Assembly: GCF_000264995.1 (NCBI RefSeq)
Contig: NW_006767435.1
Span: 989,523-1,053,522 of the forward strand
DNA length: 64,000 nucleotides
Source: Punctularia strigosozonata HHB-11173 SS5
Taxonomy: Eukaryota; Basidiomycota; Agaricomycetes; Corticiales; Punctulariaceae
Direction of reading: 5' to 3'
The translations under genes and the position numbers were made by a program. Under the pieces are notes generated by a model. It was given only the letters and a program-made list of their open reading frames with translations. It was not told the DNA's origin and made no database searches. Positions 11,085 to 22,002 of the stretch are shown one piece after another. Position 1 is the stretch's first letter, and each line of letters starts with the position of its first letter.

Positions 11085-12854
11085 GCCTCGACTACGGACG
11101 CAACGTTCTTTCTTACCCGGAGGTGCGTGCGCTATTACGGTGCACCATCTCCTGGATCGTTGACGTGCAATGCCAAGCTAGATTTAGATATAGACGAATG
11201 TTTTAAATCACATTTTTACTGCGGACTTTGCTTTCTCTGCGCAACACCGCGCGAGTGTTGGCCGCATGTTCTGTCGATGATGACGCCCGTTCCAATCGGG
11301 AGTAGCGTCAGTGCGTGGATCCGAGGCATGCTACCCGTTCGTCGTGACTTTCTATGCGCTCGATATTAGGCGGCCATTGGGCGGACATAAGCTGATTGAA
11401 TCGATAGGCACTGATCAGGATGAAACGGTACTCCGTCGTTCTATAGCTGTCCATCGCAAAGGGGCGAATCGGACACTACCGAGTTATACTGGCGGATCGC
11501 TCGCTGTGCAGTGCATCTACAGCACATGGCCGGTGGGGTGTGTCTCGCCCGTTCGCACCCTTCTCCTGAAACCTCAGCAACTAACCCCGTCATTCACCAG
11601 CAGGAACCTGTTTCGAATTCTCCTACCTTCCTTGGCCGGCTCCAACGTGCCATCTTACGTGGACTGAGCCCACCGGTCCCAATACTGCCCGCTTACCGCG
11701 GGTAATTGACCGTAACCTTCGCCCAAGCTTCGCTTGGGCTCAGGACCCTGCATCCGATATAGTTTGTGGGATCGTCTCTGACTTCCATGGCATGTGGCCA
11801 TTGGGTCCGGCAGTTCAGTATAGGCTACCCCCAAGACCCAGGCCGTTCGGCAGTGGCATCCAGAGACGTCCGAAAGGAGGCGGTGGGATTTTATCTCGGC
11901 GTACGAGGCATTCGCATGTTATCTGATGCACAGTTTCGCAACACGTCGCCGCCGCACCTTAAGCTTGACTCGTGGTGCGTCTTCCCAAACTCCGTTGGAG
12001 AGTTCAATCCGCTGTCGTCGTCGTCTCCTCGTGTTTTAGCTGAAAGAATCTCCGAGACGTCATTGTTAATGACCGCTGTTCGGTTCGCATGCCCCCCGGG
12101 TTGCCATTCACCGGGACAAGGCGAGGGCATGGAGCGGGACGTGGCTGGGACACAGTTCGAGGGTGACCAAGCAGCCTGGCGCCATCGGGGCGGGCCCGAT
12201 CTGAACACCGTGCCCTGCATCCGGCAGGGACTGTCGGGGAACGCTTCGAACGCCATCACCTCATTGTTCTCGGCATCTTGTGCCCTCTCCCACCCCTCCT
12301 CGCGCGGGGAACGAGGCAGAGATCCGGGTCCGAGATGGCTCGCAGCAAAGCGCGCGTGTCGGAGTATCCTCGTTACCAGTCCCGGCCTTGCAGCCCAAGC
12401 GGGTCCCACTCGTGTTGCCAGTGAATTTACGGGCTTTGCTCGCGCGCGCATTCGTGCCTCATTGTCCTCGGCAATTAGGCATTGCAGCGCGTTCTCCTTC
12501 CGCGGCACGTCCGAATGGGGGCTGAAATGCTCATAGCCGGCCGTGGTCCATGCCAATCACGCATTGTCCTCCCGTCTGGGTCCCGGTCGTCCGTCCTTCA
12601 CATTTCCTTTTCGGGCGACGAAGTGCAGCAAAGCGTTCTCATCTCGTTCTATCGTACGTCGAGATTCTCCTGTTTCCTGGCCATGTCATGTGTCTGCGAT
12701 ACATTGGTGGCCGGCGCGCGCCTTGTCTATTTCATACCGTGTCCCTTTCGAGCTACTTATAAGGGGCCGGGACCTCCGTAGCCCCTTTATTGAAGACTCC
12801 CCTCATGCTCGTACGTTCTGCGTCTTCCCCTTGTCTATCGACGATGCATGCTGA
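11085..12854. other. Long intergenic region
   Basis: Two long open frames oppose each other (plus 11766-12536, minus 12556-11891). Neither has motifs or splice support, and both are treated as chance frames in GC-rich DNA. A GCCCAAGC/GCTTGGGC hairpin sits at about 11722-11740. A TATA-like TTATAAGG is at about 12757. Confidence 0.45.
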
Positions 12855-13124
12855 ATGACGCCTGCGTTGATCAAGCGTATACACATCCTCGCTATGACCA
12901 CCGATGCATCCTCCGCGCGCTCCTCCCCCGCGTCGAAATCACCAAAATTCACAGCCCAGTTATCCGAGGCCCTGACGCCTGGGAAGGCGATAGCAGAAGC
13001 CTGGCGCAAAGAGAGCGCGGAGTCGAAAATGCGGTGGAAGGAGGCCGACGCTGAAATGCTCACCTCGTATTTGAATTGGTCGAACGCAGATGGGAGGAGG
13101 CGACGTCGAGGAGCGAAGATGTGA
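12855..13124 (+). CDS. Hypothetical small basic protein
   Basis: This is a single 89-codon frame with no recognised family. After a Ser-rich start it holds an amphipathic, Lys/Glu/Trp-containing helix (AEAWRKESAESKMRWKEADA) and ends in an Arg run. The helix recalls the third helix of HMG boxes, but the rest of such a box is missing. A TATAAGG about 95 bases upstream is the main support. The frame ends about 200 bases before the carrier gene and could instead be part of its leader region. Confidence 0.3.
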   Translation: MTPALIKRIHILAMTTDASSARSSPASKSPKFTAQLSEALTPGKAIAEAWRKESAESKMRWKEADAEMLTSYLNWSNADGRRRRRGAKM

Positions 13125-13328
13125 GAGGACGGCATCGTCACGGCAAGGCCCAGTGCCACGCGAGCGCAAACCTTATTTATATATTTATCCTGCATTTGTT
13201 GTACACTCTCGCACACGCCTCTCTTACAGCCAGCGTCGGCCGACGCGCTAATTGCAATTGCTTGACCCGCCCCGTCGTCGTCGTCGTTCACCAGCCGTTC
13301 TGATTTGTCGGCAAACACGCAGCCCAAC

Positions 13329-14597
13329 ATGAACAAGACAGTCCAGGACTTGACCGCCGGTACTGCGGGTGGCATTGCCCAGGTCTGTGTGGGCTTTAGT
13401 CGTGCGTTGGATGGTCGATGAACAAAGCGCGCACTCCAGGTGCTTGTGGGGCAGCCTTTCGATATCGTCAAAGTGGTGAGCAGATCACGTCGCACGTCAT
13501 GCGAGTGGTTGTTGACGCGACCCGTGTCATGCAGCGCATGCAAACGTCGGCTAAGGGGACGTACACCGGCATGATGGACTGCGCCGGGCAAATCTTCAAG
13601 AACGAAGGACCATTGGCGTTCTACAAGGTTCGTGCTCGCTGCTGTTTCCTTCCTTTCGTCCCACTGGCCATCTGACGGCGGGCGTTTTCCCATATCTCAC
13701 CTACAGGGAACGCTGACCCCGCTCCTAGGCATAGGCGTGTGCGTCTCCATCCAGTTCGGCGTGCTGGAGTACACGAAACGTTACTTTGGGCAACGGAACC
13801 GGGCGAATGGGACTGGGGGCAGCGATGGCATGACGCTTGGCGCTGGCCAGTTGTTCACGGCCGGAGTGCTCGCTGGGATAGCGAACGGTGTCGTCTCTGG
13901 ACCAGTGGAGCACATCCGTATCCGTACGTCTTCCAGGTCTCAAAGATCCACGGGCTCGTCTCAATCTATCCTTTAGGCTTACAAACCCAGAGCGACAAGA
14001 ATCGCGTGTATAACGGGCCGTTCGACGCCATGAAGAAGATATACGCGGCGCACGGCATCGCCGGAATCTACAAGGGTCAGGTTGCCACCCTCATCCGTGA
14101 AGCGTCCGGTTACGGCATCTATTTCCTGACATACGAGAAGCTCGTACAATGGGAGATGGCGAAGAAGGGCATCCGGCGAGACCAAATTAGCGCCGCGAAC
14201 GCCGTCTTGTACGGTGCCGCTGCGGGGTACGCGGTAAGCAAGAGCGGGTTCTCGCTCGTGGTCCGTTCCCGCCCCTCATTGTTCTTATCTAGCTCTGGGC
14301 GATCATCTACCCGATAGACGTGATTAAATCGCGGATGCAGACCGATGGGTTCTCCCCGGCCACGGGGCAAAAGTACAAGTCTACAATGGACTGCGTGCGC
14401 ACTGTATGGCGCGCGGAGGGCGTTCCCGCCTTTACTCGAGGACTCGGACCTACATTGATCCGGTTAGTAATTGCGCGACTATTATTGCCCGAACCCGTTC
14501 TAAAGACTGTATTGCTAGGTCTCCGTTCGCAAACGGCGCTACCTTCCTTGGGTTTGAATTGGCGAATCGCGCGCTCAACTCGTGGTCAGCCTCGTGA
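13329..14597 (+). CDS. Mitochondrial carrier, YMC1-like
   Basis: Seven exons (13329-13382, 13440-13475, 13535-13627, 13707-13923, 13977-14233, 14293-14462, 14519-14597) join in frame to give 301 residues, the normal carrier length. The three repeats each show their signature: GQPFDIVKVRMQ, GPVEHIRIRLQ and YPIDVIKSRMQ. GIYKGQVATLIREASGYGIYF and TRGLGPTLIRSPFANGATF match the YMC1/carnitine-carrier branch, whose members move glycine, other amino acids or organic acids across the inner mitochondrial membrane. The second signature has Gly-Pro-Val-Glu in place of Pro-x-Asp, as is usual in this branch. No presequence is expected. The exact substrate cannot be read from the sequence. Confidence 0.9.
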
Positions 14598-15292
14598 AGC
14601 CTTGTTAAATCTCGCTTCCTTGCTACGCGTTTGCTCGGATCGCATGCTATAGATTATGTTATATGCTCCTGTGCCATAATGTCAGTCCTACCAATATTAC
14701 GCACCATAGAGCACTCACACGCACTTGGCGGCCTTGTCGTTCGGAGCTAAGTACTGTGCGTTACGCCATGGGGTTGTCTCGTCCCCTTTTATCGGGATTC
14801 GGCGCAAGTCTCGCAAGAGCCTGACTATCGGATAACCTTCTGCAGCCGGCATACCATATTTGGGGAGGCCGTGTCCAAACTAGGCGACACCTCTCAATGA
14901 TGTGCCCGCCGAGATATTTGAGAGTCCAATTTTGTATACCAAGTTCTATATGGCGAGCCGGAGCCTAAACTAGGCGATACCTCCTGCCATGGGCCCCGCG
15001 GCAGTGTCATCGAAGTGCTCAAGGTTTGACATATTGACACCATGGCGTGTTGTTCAGACTTTCTGCGTGTATATAAGACGAGTCTCTTCACTCCCCCAAT
15101 TCCCTTTCACCCACTGAGCACCGCTGTGTATGGATCCGCATCTCATAGGGATGAGACATGTCATCACCGCTTGACCAGGCACACTGCTATTTCGAGCACG
15201 TAGGATAGCTTGTACCAGTACTGTACACCACATGAACAAGCCGTTCTTGTGTTTTTTTCGCTGATCAGCAGAGAAAATACAAGAAAACATAC
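14598..15292. other. Intergenic with a short direct repeat
   Basis: CAAACTAGGCGACACCTC (from about 14876) recurs as TAAACTAGGCGATACCTC (from about 14965), about 89 bases apart. No gene was seen. An A4 run at 15284-15287 is the T4 stop signal for the minus-strand tRNA. Confidence 0.45.
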
Positions 15293-15379
15293 TGCATCAA
15301 GGGGGAATCGAACCCCCGGCGGGTCGAAATCGACGGACAGATGTGGCAACGACCCAGGTTACCACTACCCCATTGGTGC
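15293..15379 (-). tRNA. tRNA-Gly (anticodon GCC) with a 16-nt intron
   Basis: Read on the minus strand, the 87-nt gene folds as a tRNA. The acceptor is GCACCAA with TTGATGC, then a 4-bp D stem with loop AGTGGTA, a 5-bp anticodon stem GGTCG/CGACC, and a T arm GGGGG-TTCGATT-CCCCC. Position 33 is T, the anticodon is GCC (15347-15345) and base 37 is A. Sixteen extra bases (15343-15328) sit exactly at the canonical intron position after base 37; without them the tRNA is 71 nt, normal for Gly. One acceptor pair is C-A (position 4 with 69), so reduced function is possible. A T4 terminator follows. Confidence 0.8.
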
Positions 15380-15609
15380 TGTTTATTACAGCAAAAAGTA
15401 CATATATGGACAGTATCACCCGGTTTTGGAAAGGCTAGGAAGATCCAGCAACCTGCTGACTTCAACAGAGTCCAAGAGGAGCCACAAAACTTAAGGATCG
15501 TAAAACCGTCTAAATGGGTAATTCAGAATGAGACACCGCATCCGTGACAGGAATCATGCAAGATCGCTCGGCCAGCTACGCCACGAGCTCCTGTGCTTTA
15601 AGCTTCTCG

Positions 15610-16579
15610 TTATAAAAATATGACTGGAGCCTTGCTGAGTGGCACTGGCAGGCTCTCTTTGGCACGGTTTACCAACTCGACGAGCCTGTAGATCTCGCGA
15701 GCTGCCTTCCTCCGAGCCACATTCTGCGGCGTGCCCAACGGAGGGCTATTGGCCGCAACCAGGTCGCGCATTTCGCGCAGGGCCTTGGCTGTGCTAGTAG
15801 AGGTGCTGTAGGCGAGGTGGACGGGCTGTAGCTCGCGGTGCCGTCTGCCAACATGCGTGTGCCAGACATACCTGGCTGGATCATTGTAGTTTGAGAAGAA
15901 AACAATCAGTTCGTAGCCGTGCAACGGACAGTACGTACGAACAAACTGACCTTGATGTTCCATACAGGGTAGAGCTCTCCGCAAAGAATCGACAATGCCT
16001 TCCAAAGCTAATCTGCGTATCAGCTGTCGGTAACCCCTCAGAACACTATTGCGTTCAACGGGCTTCGTAGTAGTGTATGAGCCTATGAGCGGCCTTGGGT
16101 TGACCCGAACACAAGCGAAACCTGGACCAGCCGTCCGCCGCGGCCCTTCGGGTTCACGTCGTGGAAGCATTTGACTACCTCAAAGTTGACGCGCCCCAGT
16201 GGGCGATACCGAATCCCTTCGCCCCTCGGACTCGGTGGTGCCCTCGACTTCGGGGCGCATCCACGCGCCGGCGTTGTTGTACACGACGTCGATCCGGCCA
16301 AAGGCCTCACACCTGCACGGGGGACCATGGCGCGCACCTGCTTGGACTTTATGATGTCGATCGAGGGAGAAGCAGGCGGAAGGACGGGTACTCGGAGAGG
16401 TCGGATGGCTTACGGAGTATAGCGATCGCGATGTCGCCTAATTCAAAGACGTGCGTGGCGACAGCCGATCCGAAGTCGGCGGATGCACAGGCGACTGCGC
16501 CAGTTAATCAGAACAGGCCGGATATGTGCGCGGCAAAGAGAACTCACTGAACCAAGCGAGGGGCTGACGCGGAGGACAT
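15610..16579 (-). pseudogene. Short-chain dehydrogenase/reductase pseudogene
   Basis: In order on the minus strand, in different frames, lie the pieces of a fungal SDR. They are an ATG exon (MSSASAPRLV) with a clean 53-nt intron, a damaged TGxxxGFG loop read as ACASADFGSAVATHV, then ELGDIAIAILRKPSDLSEY, VRAMVPRA, and FGRIDVVYNNAG. After these come GRLVQVSLVFGSTQG, the catalytic-type YTTTK, and a C-terminal end with NVARRKAAREIYRLVELVN. At least three frame breaks separate them: at the first splice junction, between VRAMV and FGRID near 16300, and again before YTTTK near 16090. The key residues survive, so decay is recent. A 186-codon frame (16170-15610) covers the C-terminal half. Sequencing error cannot be excluded for any single break. 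Confidence 0.75.
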
Positions 16580-17228
16580 TGTATAGCGAGAGGTGTGAGG
16601 ATATGGGCCGATGCTAGATGTTTGCGGTTGAGCAGGGTCGTGTTGATGTTTTGAACGACATTAAGCCTGAATTTATGATACCTCCCCTGCAAAGGTGTCA
16701 AGTATGGGCCGTGGTGGACGAAGTATCCTGATCAAGCTGAGGGGCTGGAGAAGCCTCCACTGGTCGTAGAAGCACCGATGAGTAACGCAGCCGCTGATAT
16801 GTAGATCCCAGAGGAGATCAGGAAATGTTCTCAGATCAACCGTGCGCTGACTCAATGTCGTCGGTGCTTATGTTGGCGGGCTCAGTCGTCGTGTTCGACT
16901 TCCTCAGAAGGTGTATTGACTGTACGCTCGTCGCTCAGTGACTGCTCGTCATGTCCTGATATTTCCTCTAGCATTATGAGAACTCGCATCCTTCGAATCG
17001 ACCACCACGGTCAATTCATGAGTAATGCGTCGTGGTAGATGCGGTTTCGTGGGGCATCGGAGACTACGACAGGTTGGTATAGATGGTAGAGGCAATGGCG
17101 GTGGGTGACCAAAGGCAGTCATTCAATGATGTTCAATGATAAATCGGGAATTTCCGAATCTTCAGCCACCCCTCCTGCCCCGCCGACTCGACTCATCGTA
17201 ACCCTCCTCCCGCTTCCCATCAGTCGCA
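16580..17228. other. Promoter region between the SDR relic and ribosomal protein P1
   Basis: No gene was seen. The DNA just upstream of 17229 is C/T-rich (CCTCCTCCCGCTTCCC), as is common before fungal ribosomal-protein start codons. Confidence 0.45.
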
Positions 17229-17948
17229 ATGGTGAGCATCCCGATATTTGGACATTCTGCCGCTGTGCTGTAGGTGTCTTGAAAGCTCGAGCAAGAGATC
17301 GGCCGGTTTTAAGACTGGGAGTGGATGGATGGACGATGTGCGGGATGGATGATGTTACTTGTCTCTTGCTGGACCCGCGCCCGCTCTTCTCGCTTCCTCA
17401 GCTCTCCCGCATGCGAACCGACAGTTCAGGACCGTATCTGATACCTCCTTCAGGCCAACGTCGAGCTCGCCGCCACCTACGCCGCGCTCATCCTCGCCGA
17501 TGACGGCATTGAAATCACCGTACGCTCGTCGACTCTGCTCGCTTGATCCCAACCTCTGAACTGCATAATCTCACAGGCGGACAAGATCACCGCGTTAACA
17601 ACAGCCGCGTCGGTGGAAGTCGAGCCCATCTGGGCAACCCTCCTCGCAAAAGCCCTCGAGGGCAAGAACGTGAAGGACCTCCTTTCCAACGTCGGCGCTG
17701 GCGGTGGTGCGTACATCCGGCCCTTATTATATGCAAAGCGGTGTGACTCAATCACATTTCTAGGAGGCCCCGCCGTTGGCGCACCTGCCGCGGGTGGTGC
17801 TGCGGCTGGCGGCGCACCTGCAGAGGAGGCGAAGGAGGAGGAGAAGGAGGAAGAGAAGGAGGAGTCCGACGACGACATGGTACGTCGTACAGAGTGTTAC
17901 GCGTATTTTTGCTGACATCCCGCTCAGGGCTTCGGTCTGTTCGACTAA
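17229..17948 (+). CDS. RPP1: 60S acidic ribosomal protein P1
   Basis: Five exons (17229-17231, 17454-17519, 17577-17706, 17764-17879, 17928-17948) give exactly 111 residues, the usual P1 length. The N-terminal dimerisation helices read [19 protein letters not shown] and [20 protein letters not shown], followed by [19 protein letters not shown]. An Ala/Gly hinge, a Lys/Glu tract and the invariant EESDDDMGFGLFD end come next, the last binding elongation factors. The protein forms the ribosomal stalk with P0 and P2. The VEPIWA segment fits P1 better than P2. The first exon is only the ATG, followed at once by a 222-nt intron (GTGAGC..TTCAG). The last exon holds only GFGLFD. Confidence 0.95.
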
Positions 17949-18197
17949 GCTTTTCTCTCTCGTCACCGTTTATTGTTGCTGTATCCTTCCGTCTCCCATG
18001 TTTGCATGTGCAATATGCACCACCACGCAATTATGACACGCATAAACACTGCAATTATCCGGACCGAGCAATTATGCAATCATGACAACCAAATGGGTAT
18101 CGGTAAATCTACGTATGCTCAAGCAATCCAGGCTTTCGGAGACTATGTACATGCGCTGAGTGCTTACCTCTGAGATGCGCGAGGCCATGTTTCGGCC

Positions 18198-20052
18198 TTA
18201 CGTCCAGGCCATGATCTCGTTGATCTTCCTCTGAATTCTGACTTTCCTCATCTTCCATGTCTTGATCAGGTCTGGGGCGCCATCCAACTCGTGCTCTGGG
18301 ATCCAATAGTCGTCCTTGGGTCCATAGCCAACGTAGCGCACAAGGTATTGCACCCCTGCCTGCGCTTTCGCTAGTTCCTTCTGGCCTTTACGGGAGCGTG
18401 GATTGAACGGCATTTCTGCAACGATATGGCTGACATCCCACTCCTGATCTGGGTCATATTCAGAGTCCGTTCCCTCTTCCAGGAGCGAGTCGTTGTTCTC
18501 GCGCCCGACATCGGCGTTCATGTATCCATCATCTGAAAAATACGACACATCACTGCCGTCCGGGGTTGCGAGCTGATCAATTCTTGAAACGCTGTATGCC
18601 GTAGGCTGTCGCTGTCGGCCCCCGGCTTCGTCCAGCCACGCAAATTTATGTGGCAACACCCTTGTTACAGGCTTTGAGGAACCTTTGGGCTTGTACGGTT
18701 TGACCTCCGTCCTAGCGCCCTTGACATCAGGATAGCGGATCCGGTAGTATTTCTCGGCCTCGCACAGAGAGTGCTCAACGTCGACCACGCTTATGCCGGC
18801 GTGAAGACCCTTGCCGACCCCGTTCACACCCTTGGTCCAGCCTTTGGCGTTGGCGGGCAACGGAGGCAGCGCGGGATGGAGCGACGGTGTGTAACCGATG
18901 CGCTCCCAATGCGCCCTCTGCACTTCGGGGGAAGCCAGGTGAATCATAAGATGCGATTCTACACCAGCGGACGAGTCTCCGAAGATCTGTCGGATAAGGC
19001 ATGTCAAGGGTCGACCTGCGGAGAGATCAAGCCAAACCTACTTACTTTTCGCAGACAGGCCCTGGAACCGGGCCCATCCGGAGCCCACTCGTTCTCCGAC
19101 CAGTTCAAGTACGGGGTCATGTTCAGATCTAGAGCAAGCCTGCGATAGGCATGATCCGTGAGTGAGAACTCAGATAAACCGACGTTGGGACATACTGAAA
19201 CGCGAGAAATGGTCCCATGCTGGGGTATAGGTGCATGATCTCATATGCGTCTCGCAAATGTTTCACCTTCGCCAACTCGTGAGGCAAGCCTGTGTCCATC
19301 ATGAGGCGGATCATCCTGCGAGACGAAGATCAGCAGTTGCTGAGGCGATTCCGGTTGGCTCTGAAAAACCTCAGATGATTCTCCATATTCTGCGCCCTTC
19401 CTAGAGGCGGGGCTGGAATGATGTATGCCGCGGTATATAGCGCCTGTCGGCGACCGCGGGCGCGCCTCAGAATGCCTTCGTATGCGGCCATGCCAGCCGG
19501 AGTCTGAAAGTAGGCGTACGTGAGCTTGTCTTCTCCGAGGCCATCCACCAGCAGCTCCCAGGTATCAATCTTGTTAAAGCAACGATACAAGAGAACACGA
19601 AAGAAGGTCTCTTCAAGATCCTGCGGCCCTTCATTTATGACATTCGTGATCAAGTATTGCGTGCCCGCGTCCAGCATGCGGTATACGTTGGCGAAGCTGT
19701 ACTTCTGTAGGATCTTGTCGTCACTCCATTCGGAGGGCTCAAGCTGTTGAACCTCGTACTCGTCGACGGACGCAGGGTCCGTTAGAGGCGTTGGCGGGAA
19801 ACCGTCCGCATGAGCATACCGTCGTTCGAAGGCTTGATGTCTAGCTGCCATGAAGTCATAGAAACCGTCTAGGAGCTCTGGACGCAGGACGGTTACCGCA
19901 CGGGGCCCTTTCGGAGTTTTGAGCATGATAATACCCTTCGAATTCTTCCCTGGCCCCGGTTTTGAATGCATATTGGATGAACCGTGATCATTGCTAATGC
20001 GGGCGCGCTTGGTTGGCTTATTCAACCAATGGCTGCTGCGTTTCTGGCCCAT
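18198..20052 (-). CDS. 5-hmdU DNA kinase-type helical domain protein with chromodomain
   Basis: Four minus-strand exons (20052-19370, 19315-19196, 19139-19046, 18986-18198) join in matching phases to give 561 residues. After a basic disordered start (1-55), the helical domain spans about 60-400. It carries FRVLLYRCFNKIDTWELL (151-168), YTAAYIIPAP (206-215), YPSMGPFLAFQ (258-268), NWSENEW plus GPGSR (280-293), and VEHSLCEAEKYYRIR. These match the HMUDK_hel family, earlier called alpha-glutamyl/putrescinyl-thymine pyrophosphorylase, known from phages that hypermodify thymine and from basidiomycetes. The C-terminus (about 482-543) is a chromodomain (YLVRYVGYGPKDDYWIPEHEL). No P-loop kinase domain is present, so catalysis is uncertain. 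The first intron has an unusual GTTTTT donor. The model is intact throughout. Inference: a chromatin-tethered protein acting on or reading modified bases. Confidence 0.75.
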
Positions 20053-22002
20053 GTCACCAAATCTGAATAAATCCACATGAACATATAGTTTAAGGCAGCA
20101 CTGGATCAAGTGAACACTGACCCTTAAGCAACTGGAGCAATCACTCGAAAATGCACAAACCACGTAGAAGCACAGCAGTGGTGCAATATATGCACCTAAA
20201 GAAGTGTTACTGCGGAGAGCTGTTTGTAGATCAGTCTGGAGGTAACGGGGGAAATCGTCAACCTGCAGTTACTGACCAGCTAAACTGAAGCAACCCGCTC
20301 CAGTCCTGGAAATGAGCCAAGAAGGACTTGTGTTTGTGTTGATATATATGGTATAAATTCCGTGAAATATAGATGGATAGTTGGAGCACAAAGGGCCAGT
20401 CGAGCACCTCACGGTAGCGTGGCACGTCGCCGTAGAATTGTGACGACGCGGTCGAACGTGCGCAAGAAGGAGATGTATCCGCCCAGAAAGAAGTGTTGGC
20501 TCGCCTTGAGCCGCACCACTCGTACTACGCGCGTCCGGGAACGCGGAGTGAGATGAATAACAGCCCTCGCCGTCGTGGCCGATGGGGACGACGCGTCGAC
20601 GGGGGGGTCGGGACTCGTTTGCTCCCATTTTGCAATTCCCCCGTTCTTCAGAGCTTCAGCCCACGTGATGGCGATCGACCGGAGGCCCGCGGCGACGGAA
20701 CGCGGCGAACTAGAGCGGACCTTTCTTGTTACCTACCTACCACTGTCGTTAGGTGTAGAGGACCTGCTTGAGTACGACGCGAACGAACGACAACCACCGG
20801 CTTATCGCTGCGCTTTTCTTCCGTATGAAAATCTGTGCAAAACGTGTGTCCCTCACGATCTCCAGGCGGTATGGTCCTCCTCGGCTAGAGGATTGCGGAA
20901 ATGTCTCGAATCTTTATGGAGGTCCTTGACGGATGAAAACGACAAGTCCATAGTGGCTTCAACAGATGGATGTGGCTCGATGTGAAGCAGTGGTATGTCT
21001 GTTCGTCGGCATCATGGGAAATGCTCGATGGATAACAGTCGTGGGATCTGTGCAGATTCCCAAAGCAGCGCTGTCCCGTCAGATGTTCAGATTCTGGATG
21101 GCCTCAATTCATGCTCGGTCGTTCATCGGATGTTGGAGCTATATCAGAGTCCATGCGTAGCGACGGTCATTTACGCGTCGCGCCATCGCTGCGCTCTTCG
21201 AATCGTCTTCAATCATCAATTTACGCAAACCACCGTATTCATGCTCGTGAGCCTCCGTGCACAGATACCTATGGTGGAAGCGCAGAAGCCGTTGCCGTGG
21301 CCAGCGGCGATGCCGAGCGGTATCGAGCGGGGCGATAAGTCACCAACCAATACAACTCGTCACAAGAACCCGCGTTAAAGAGATACCAGGGTTGCAGCAA
21401 GCACTTCTCGTACCCGCCAACAGCCCTGCGGACAGTGGAAAGATCGCGGAATCCAGGCGTCGTCTCGTTGCGCGGCACTGCGTATGTCCTAAAGCTTAGA
21501 TCTGATTGTCCAGTTTGGTACCTCAGGTCGATATCCTAGGACTTGCGTTTCGTGAAAGCTTCCGATCCGAGAGCCATTGCGACGCAACGTGTATCAATTC
21601 GGGACAGCCCTGCGGCGTTGATCAGTACTGCAAAAGCGACAGACCGCAGGGATCGCTTGACCCTTCGAGACATCAAATCACGGTTCTTATCAGACATGTT
21701 CATCTCGGCATAAGTAAGCAATAAGCATCATCAATTGGTCGTGAGGTGCTATGTACGTAAGGAAGATCGTAACATTACGTGATGGTATGTGTAACAGGTT
21801 ATAAGAATGCTATCGCTACAGATATGAATGTGATTTGGCATAGGTTGTTGTTGCGGATATGATGGTATAGGAAGATCAGATGTAGACGTGGTTTCATATT
21901 AGGAACCCAGAACCAAGGTGCGTCCGCTCGCGCGAGGAGAAAAAGAGAAGGTGAAAGGAGTGTGTGGTGGATGATGCATGATGACCGGACCGGATGACAC
22001 GC
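20053..22002. other. Long intergenic region, one doubtful frame
   Basis: A possible 5' leader intron of the minus-strand gene ends at about 20066 (TTATTCAG on the minus strand). A minus-strand frame at 20628-20269 starts MGANESRPPRRR. An overlapping frame reads FFLGGYISFLRTFDRVVTIL, which looks coding, but I cannot connect it to a gene. Confidence 0.35.

Noticed and set aside
11766-12556. Opposed long open frames of 256 (+) and 221 (-) codons
   Set aside because: They overlap each other, contain no recognisable motif, signal peptide or splice pattern, and lie in GC-rich DNA where stops are rare by chance.
12855-13124. HMG-box transcription factor
   Set aside because: Only one helix resembles the box; the other helices and the conserved aromatic core are absent.
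12803-13693. 296-codon minus-strand frame
   Set aside because: It runs antisense across the first four exons and introns of the mitochondrial carrier, whose seven exons are confirmed by motifs and phases.
15610-16170. 186-codon minus frame as an independent hypothetical gene
   Set aside because: Its contents, YTTTK near the start and the C-terminal REIYRLVELVN helix, are the C-terminal half of the decayed SDR.
18198-20052. A DNA base-modification gene cluster around the helical-chromodomain gene
   Set aside because: No TET/JBP dioxygenase, glycosyltransferase, methyltransferase or P-loop kinase is visible in the window, so only the single gene is claimed.
20269-20628. Small membrane protein on the minus strand
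   Set aside because: The hydrophobic piece (FFLGGYISFL) and the ATG are in different frames and no intron joins them convincingly.
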